Part shown: positions 15,301 through 19,291 of the stretch, piece by piece | Position numbering within the stretch: the stretch's first letter is position 1 | Layout: every line of letters starts with the position of its first letter | NCBI GenBank assembly: GCA_964455395.1 | Contig: CAYVWB010000076.1 | Span: forward strand, 1 to 19,291 | Source of the DNA: CAYVWB01 sp964455395 | Lineage (GTDB): Bacteria; Desulfobacterota; Desulfovibrionia; Desulfovibrionales; Desulfovibrionaceae | Reading direction: 5' to 3' | Length of the DNA: 19,291 bases | The notes under the pieces: model-generated | What the model saw: only the letters and a program-made list of their open reading frames with translations | The model's database searches: none | What the model was told of the DNA's origin: nothing | Position numbers and translations under genes: made by a program

Positions 15301-17935
15301 GTTCGACCGGGAGGCCCGCTTCGTCTTCGCCAACAGGAAGCTGCTGGAGCTCTGGGGCCTGGAAGCGGAAGAGGCCCAGGGCAAGACCATGCGCGACCTG
15401 GACTACCCCGAGACGGTGGAGACGACCCTCCTCGAGAACATCAGACACGTCCTCGCCACGGGTGAGCTGGCCAGGAGCATCACCCACTACCCGGCGCAGA
15501 GCGGGGCGATGCTGAGCTTCGAGAACATCCTGGCGCCCGTGTTCGATGACAAGGGCGAGGCGGCCTGGGTGGCCGGCTCCAGCCGGGACGTCACCGAACG
15601 AGTGCGGCAGGAGGCCGCCCTCCGCGAACGTGAAGCCCAGTTCCGCATCTTCTTCGAAGTGAACCCCGTCCCCGTGGTCATCGCGGACTGGGAGGACGGC
15701 CGTATCCTCCGCGCGAACAAAGCCTACCAGACACTGTTGGGCTACTCGGAAACGGAGCTTGCGGGCAAGACCTCCACCGAGCTCGATATCTGGGGGGACC
15801 CCGGCGCCCGCGAAAAAGCGCGTTCCCTCCTGGCGACCCATGGCCGGCTGCACAACCACGAATTCCGCCTCAAGGCGCGTGACGGCTCCCTCAAGACGAC
15901 GCTCCTCTCCGTGGAGTTCATCGAGCTGGAGGGCCGCCGGTGCATGCTCTCCGTCACCAAGGACATCACGGAGCTGCGAGCGCTGCAGGCCCAAGCCCTG
16001 GCGAAGGAAGCGCAATTCCGCACGCTTGTGGAGAACTCGCCGGACATCATCGTCCGCTTCGACAAGAACTACCGCTACATTTACGTGAACCCCGCCGTGG
16101 AGGAACGCACCGGCTACCCCGTCGAGCATTTCTTCGACAAGACCATCTACGAGGTGGGATTGGAGGGGGAAGGCCTCGCAAGTGTGGAGTCGTGCCTGCG
16201 CAGGACGTTCGAATCCGGCGAGGAGTGCGCTTCGCTCGTGTCCTTCGGTGCAGCGCATGGACTGCGCCATTTTCACACCCGGTTCGCCCCCGAATTTGCA
16301 GGGGACGCAGTGGCCTCCGTGCTGGCCATGACGACCGACGTGACGGAGCAAAAAGCCCTGCAGGCCGAACTGGAGCGCGCTTCGGTCGAGGCCTCGCAGC
16401 GGGCCGCCCAGCTGGACGCCATGCTGGAGGCCACGCCCAGCGGCATCGTGCTGTACGACAAGGAAGGGGGGATTCTGCGCTTCAACGCGGCGGCGGATGC
16501 GTTGCTCCATGTCGGCGAGGTGGCCGACCTGCCTCCCGAGGCGCGGCTGCAGCGGTATGTCATCCGCCACGCCGACGGGACAGCCATGGACTCCGCCGCG
16601 CTGCCTTCCCGACGCGCCCTCCAAGGCGAGACGGTGACGGGCGAGGTGATGCTCTTCGCCTACGGAAACGAGACGGAGCCGCGCACATGGACGCTCGCCA
16701 GCGCCGGCCCGGTGCGCGACGCCTCCGGCGCACAGATCGGGGCCGTGGCCACTTTCCACGACATCACCGCGCAGATGCGGCTGCACCAGGAGCTGCAGGA
16801 AGCCAAGCTCGCCGCGGAGTCCGCCAATGAAGCGAAATCCGCATTCCTCGCCAACATGAGTCACGAACTGCGTACGCCGCTCTCCGGGGTCTTGGGCATG
16901 CTGGGGCTCATCCTCCACGACAACCCCACAGGCGTCACCCACGAAAACGCCGCCATGGCCCGGGAAGCCGGCACACGGTTGCTGGACATCCTCGATGACG
17001 TGCTGGACCTCGCCCAGATTGAAGCCAACCACCTGAAGATCGCTCCCGAGGCCGTCCCGTTGGCGGATCTGGTGCAGGACACCTGCGCCTTGCACCGGCA
17101 CGAAGCCGCCGCCAAGACCCTGACGCTCGGGTGTGACATCGACGCAGCGCTCCCCGAAACGATCGTGATCGACCGCAAGCGCCTGCAGCAGGTGCTCTCG
17201 AACCTCGTCAGCAACGCCATCAAGTACACCCGCCAAGGCAGCGTGGCGGTGCGCGTCACCCCCGCGAAGGGAGGTGGTCGAGCCGTGCGTTTCGATGTGC
17301 GCGACACGGGCATCGGGCTGCGTCCCGAGCAGCTCGCGCAGGTGTTCGACAAATTCTATCAGGCGGAGAACTACCTCTCCAAGGAGAACAAAGGCGTGGG
17401 CCTCGGGCTCAGCATCACCAAAAAACTGGTGGACTTGCTCGGTGGGAAAATCCACGTGGAGAGCGAGCCGGGCGAGGGCAGTCTCTTCACCGTCATCATC
17501 CCCTACGAACTCCCGGAGGAGGGCGCCGACGAAGTCGAGGCCGAAGTCCCCCCCCTGAGCGCGCTCGACTCCTTGCGCATCCTCCTGGTGGAGGACAACC
17601 ACATCAATCGCCTCTTCCTGCACAAGACGCTCGCCAAGGCGGGACATACGGTGACCGAAGCGAGCAACGGCGAAGAAGCCGTGGAGAAAGCGCACGCCGA
17701 ACCCTTCGACGTAATCCTCATGGATGTGCAGATGCCTGTCATGGATGGTCTGGAAGCCACGCGCCGCATCCGGCAAGCAGCGGATGAACGCGTGCGGTCC
17801 ACCAGGATCGTGGGACTTTCCGCCTACGCCCTGGAGGCGGAACAGGCGAAGTTCCTGGAAGCCGGCATGGACGTCTGCGTCTCCAAACCGGTGGACAACA
17901 AAACGTTGGCGCTCGCCATCCGCAGCGTGGTGTGA
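12314..17935 (+). CDS. CheB-CheR-PAS6-histidine kinase-receiver hybrid protein
   Basis: This is a 1873-aa soluble paralogue of the preceding gene. ATG 12314 is preferred because the purine run AGAGAAGAG ends eight bases before it; the in-frame TTG at 12308 is too close to that run. CheB residues are Ser18 (GASAGG), His45 (VMHLDP) and Asp137 (GTGSDGA), again without a receiver. CheR (about 210-475) has PGCSTGEEAF (313-322) and CRNLLIYL (416-423). A NEELMSMNEELQSTNEEL-type coiled coil covers about 635-728. Six PAS domains follow, near 728-835, 842-970, 980-1095, 1105-1222, 1232-1348 and 1360-1488. The kinase has His1517 (SHELRTP), Asn1634, DTGIG from Asp1664 and GVGLGLSI. The receiver has phospho-acceptor Asp1804 and Lys1858, with Ser in place of the usual Thr in the GLSAYA segment. 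The protein ends there, so unlike its neighbour it has no HPt and needs a separate phosphotransfer partner. Confidence 0.93.
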   Translation: MPTIDQSTSLCVVGLGASAGGLEAFEEFFTHLPPSPGCAFVLVMHLDPNHKSMLPELLGKVTDMRVTRAEDGMALEANRIHVIPPNASMRLKDGRLQLSAPEVSRGARRPIDVFFRSLAESRGDHTVGVIFSGTGSDGAQGLKEIKFAGGLAMIQDPSTAKFEAMPLAAKHAGAVDASLPPSELAVRLADFLGKHGAVLPEPEQEVDPEDDALEHVLAEVRQQTGRDLTSYKRTTLRRRVEKRMLLRERENLDGYRALLREDEGEVQTLLRELLIGVTSFFRDMDAFEALEETVLPALLKEKDERETLRIWVPGCSTGEEAFSIAMVVHAFLDKRKRQRSVQIFGTDVDEEAILKARSGRYPASAIEDIPPRFRERYIRRENGHFAIASSIRENVVFAPHDLVENPPFFRLDMVSCRNLLIYLTAEAQRRVIPLFAYALNPGGYLFLGPAESLGAYASLFEQINQKWKIYRRQDIAVSRLDVPLTQSAPWRGRFAASPEQTPKSPDARTLLRDALAARFGPPTVLISENDEILQVHGDVSAFLGLAEGEPTRDIHAAARTPLRPHLRSAIHKARAANEQVAYAGLRLNGREETVRITIAPVLRKNDDAQYMMVSFLVEEARLVPETQPAMPVDAARDALVQQLEEELEEAHDTLQTTVEDLESATEELKSSNEELMSMNEELQSTNEELETSQEELQALNEELSTVNAELLAKMDEVDEAKSDLENILRASEIATLFIDRDLVIRQFTPAAQRIFHLEDTDVGRPLRHFASTAPEADILGGAQRVLATLAPLEKEVATTDGRQHLLRIFPYRTQQDTIDGVVLTFVDITQRKNVEEALRISNERLAQALEATAVGVYDHNISMDDATFHSGQWADLLGFETQELPTHETFMTWLLERIHPEDRQGLHEAYEAFVSGETDRYDVEMRIQHKNGRFIWARSVAKAVARDNQGRALRIVGLMMDVTRHKKTEAELKRRVDEKTRELEGVLAAVQDYLYMFDREARFVFANRKLLELWGLEAEEAQGKTMRDLDYPETVETTLLENIRHVLATGELARSITHYPAQSGAMLSFENILAPVFDDKGEAAWVAGSSRDVTERVRQEAALREREAQFRIFFEVNPVPVVIADWEDGRILRANKAYQTLLGYSETELAGKTSTELDIWGDPGAREKARSLLATHGRLHNHEFRLKARDGSLKTTLLSVEFIELEGRRCMLSVTKDITELRALQAQALAKEAQFRTLVENSPDIIVRFDKNYRYIYVNPAVEERTGYPVEHFFDKTIYEVGLEGEGLASVESCLRRTFESGEECASLVSFGAAHGLRHFHTRFAPEFAGDAVASVLAMTTDVTEQKALQAELERASVEASQRAAQLDAMLEATPSGIVLYDKEGGILRFNAAADALLHVGEVADLPPEARLQRYVIRHADGTAMDSAALPSRRALQGETVTGEVMLFAYGNETEPRTWTLASAGPVRDASGAQIGAVATFHDITAQMRLHQELQEAKLAAESANEAKSAFLANMSHELRTPLSGVLGMLGLILHDNPTGVTHENAAMAREAGTRLLDILDDVLDLAQIEANHLKIAPEAVPLADLVQDTCALHRHEAAAKTLTLGCDIDAALPETIVIDRKRLQQVLSNLVSNAIKYTRQGSVAVRVTPAKGGGRAVRFDVRDTGIGLRPEQLAQVFDKFYQAENYLSKENKGVGLGLSITKKLVDLLGGKIHVESEPGEGSLFTVIIPYELPEEGADEVEAEVPPLSALDSLRILLVEDNHINRLFLHKTLAKAGHTVTEASNGEEAVEKAHAEPFDVILMDVQMPVMDGLEATRRIRQAADERVRSTRIVGLSAYALEAEQAKFLEAGMDVCVSKPVDNKTLALAIRSVV

Positions 17936-18134
17936 CAGCCGCCGCCGTGGCGCAGGCTCCCGCCCCCCCCCGCGACTCCACCGGGCGGCATGCGCGACTG
18001 GCGCGAATCGGCATGTCGTACTCCCTGCGCGCCCTCGCGCTCCCCATCCCGAAGTCATGGGCTCCCGAAGTCACGAGCTCCCGAAGTCATGGGGACGCCA
18101 TCTCCATGGCCGTGAAACTCGCCGTCGACCACGC
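17936..18134. other. intergenic interval between convergent genes
   Basis: This holds a C9-type run near 17964 and the 16-bp tandem repeat at 18047-18094. No gene is supported. The second hybrid kinase (plus strand) and the DUF2325 unit (minus strand) converge here and may share the hairpin just to the right, although the plus-strand side of it lacks a good T run. Confidence 0.4.
18047..18094. repeat. 16-bp tandem repeat, three copies
   Basis: Three head-to-tail units read TCCCGAAGTCATGGGC (18047-18062), TCCCGAAGTCACGAGC (18063-18078) and TCCCGAAGTCATGGGG (18079-18094). Copies one and three differ only in the last base. Confidence 0.95.
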
Positions 18135-18170
18135 AAAAGTCCCCGCCCGGGCGTAGCGCCTGGGCGGGGA
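18135..18170 (-). terminator. intrinsic terminator of the minus-strand DUF2325 unit
   Basis: Arms 18141-18152 and 18158-18169 pair over 12 positions (CCCCGCCC against GGGCGGGG plus the inner GGC/GCC) with a 5-nt loop. There is one imperfect pair, G-U on the plus strand or A-C on the minus strand. On the minus strand the stem is followed by ACTTTTGC, a short U tract. It lies 44 bp after the stop of the 54-aa gene at 18214. Confidence 0.75.
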
Positions 18171-18213
18171 GTTGCAGGCGACGGACCCCTGGGTCCGCCG
18201 GGTTGGAGGCGAT

Positions 18214-18378
18214 TCAGTTGGCGGCGGGACGGTCTGTGGGCGCAGGAGCGACAGACCGCGCTTCATGGGCAGGGCTGGTCGGGGAGGCTTGCTCGGGCAG
18301 GGAGGGGAACGATCGTTTGAAAAAGCGCTGCAAATCGCGACCGGTTGCAAGGGACGAAATGGATGAACGCATGACCAT
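18214..18378 (-). CDS. 54-aa protein of unknown function downstream of DUF2325 gene
   Basis: This short gene has a strong ribosome binding site, CAGGAG, with AGGAG seven bases before ATG 18378 on the minus strand, and ends at TGA 18214-18216. The product begins MVMRSSISSLATGRDLQRFF. Its N-terminal third is basic and amphipathic (RDLQRFFKRSF, residues 14-24), and its C-terminal half is rich in Pro, Ala and Ser and probably unstructured. A second ATG two codons in could also be used. It begins 51 bp after the stop of the DUF2325 gene and is followed within 45 bp by an intrinsic terminator, so the two genes look like one transcript. I do not recognise a family. The placement and the start signal make it more convincing than its size alone would. 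Confidence 0.6.
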   Translation of the reverse strand: MVMRSSISSLATGRDLQRFFKRSFPSLPEQASPTSPAHEARSVAPAPTDRPAAN

Positions 18379-18429
18379 GGGACATCTCCTGAGGGGGTGA
18401 AGGTGTGAGAGTGCGCAGGGGGTGATTGT

Positions 18430-19291
18430 TCAACACGGAAGAATGGGAGACGCAGCAGGCTCGCCGGCCGCCGTGGCCGCCAACACGGCCGTGGGAAAGC
18501 TCGCCAGCGTCCGCGCCAGGGAGGAAACCCCGGCCGTCCGCATCATGAGGCACGGCTTCATCGAGCGTTTGCAGAACGCCTTCACGGCGCGCGTCGCTTC
18601 GTGGCTCACGCAATCCACGGGACAGACCACGGCGTCCGCCTGGGCAAGACTGCTCTCCAGCCGCGCCGGCGCGTCCTCCACGCCGCCGTCATGGTGGATG
18701 AGCACGCCGCCGCGGGACTCCACCAACGCGCGGTACTGGGGCAGCAGCCCTGTTCGTCCGCCCACATAAAGGATGCGCAGTCCGCAGAGGTCCGGGCCGG
18801 GGCAGGCTCCCTCGGCCTTGACGGGGCAGCACGGCGTCTTCGCTTCCAGCAGTCGCGAGACTTCGGTCTCCAGTGTGGCGTTTTCATCAAGAATTTCTGT
18901 ATATTGGGACTCCAGGTGCGCCAGCCGCCGGGCTTCGGCGTCGCGCAAGGCCAACGCCTCGTCCCTGGCTTGTTGAGCGTCGCGGAGCTGGCGACGCAGC
19001 GTCTCCACTTCCATGTCGCGCAAGGCGTCCATCAGGCCGTCTCCGCGGTCCTCGGCAGCATCGCGCCGAGCACGGAGGGCGCGTTCGTGGTGGAGCTCGC
19101 GCGTGCGGACCGCGAGTTGTTCGGCGAGACCGTCGCGCTCGGCCTTGAATGCATGGACGCGGGCCGCGAAGGTCGTTTTCATGGACTGCATGCCGAGGGA
19201 AAGCTGGTCGCGCTCGGCCTCCAACTCGGCGAGGCGGCGGATGTCCGCGCGATTGGCCGCCCCCACGAGGTGCGAGAGCATATGGACCTCG
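18430..19291 (-). CDS. DUF2325 domain protein with coiled coil (5' end outside the window)
   Basis: At least 287 codons are present and the frame stays open to the right edge, with no stop between the ATG at 19281 and the edge. The visible N-terminus (SHLVGAANRADIRRL) looks like an internal segment, so the true start is probably outside. Counting from that ATG, residues 13-147 form a long charged coiled coil. Residues 151-166 hold four cysteines (CC...C...C) that could bind a metal. Residues 168-255 match DUF2325: ILYVGGRTGLLPQYRAL, IHHDGG, then ADAVVCPVDCVSHEA and KPCLMMRTAGVSSL. The molecular role of DUF2325 is not established; similar proteins are often seen near redox or metal functions. 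It leads a minus-strand unit with the 54-aa gene and converges on the second hybrid kinase. Confidence 0.85.
   Translation of the reverse strand, partial: EVHMLSHLVGAANRADIRRLAELEAERDQLSLGMQSMKTTFAARVHAFKAERDGLAEQLAVRTRELHHERALRARRDAAEDRGDGLMDALRDMEVETLRRQLRDAQQARDEALALRDAEARRLAHLESQYTEILDENATLETEVSRLLEAKTPCCPVKAEGACPGPDLCGLRILYVGGRTGLLPQYRALVESRGGVLIHHDGGVEDAPARLESSLAQADAVVCPVDCVSHEATRAVKAFCKRSMKPCLMMRTAGVSSLARTLASFPTAVLAATAAGEPAASPILPC

Noticed and set aside
14117..18058. 1313-aa open frame on the minus strand
   Set aside because: It is an antisense shadow of the second hybrid kinase with the same low-information composition and no start signal.

Overview
The window is GC-rich bacterial DNA whose gene content points to an anaerobic, signalling-rich member of the Desulfovibrionaceae or a relative in Desulfobacterota. 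This is an inference from three things: a DUF2325 protein of the kind common in that group, a stand-alone H-NOX next to a sGC-like HNOBA protein, and C-rich intergenic tandem repeats. No marker gene fixes the taxonomy.

Layout from left to right. At 1-1136 there is a tRNA-Asn gene (316-391) with a good sigma70-type promoter and an intrinsic terminator, set in otherwise non-coding DNA with a C-rich 27-bp tandem repeat and an AT-rich promoter region. At 1137-1901 is a 254-aa protein of unknown function. At 1966-2185 two short overlapping reading frames with hydrophobic segments are offset by one base around a C8 run. At 2269-4044 is a secreted-start MscS-like channel with a long coiled coil. At 4045-4713 is non-coding DNA with a striking 10-11 bp tandem repeat. 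At 4714-6869 is a two-gene unit: a stand-alone H-NOX haem nitric-oxide sensor and a HNOBA-GAF-GGEEF diguanylate cyclase. At 7018-11877 and 12314-17935 lie two very large paralogous proteins, each CheB-CheR-coiled coil-multiple PAS-histidine kinase-receiver. The first has three PAS domains and a C-terminal HPt; the second has six PAS domains and no HPt. At 18214-19291, on the minus strand, a DUF2325 protein cut by the window edge is followed by an unlisted 54-aa gene and a terminator.

How the genes may work together. H-NOX and the HNOBA protein look like a bacterial, split version of the animal soluble guanylate cyclase beta subunit, with the cyclase swapped for a c-di-GMP synthase, so NO would control c-di-GMP. 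The two CheB/CheR hybrid kinases lie directly downstream on the same strand without any receptor, CheA or CheW. They could join methyl-group chemistry to a phosphorelay in the same sensory circuit, but that link rests on proximity alone.
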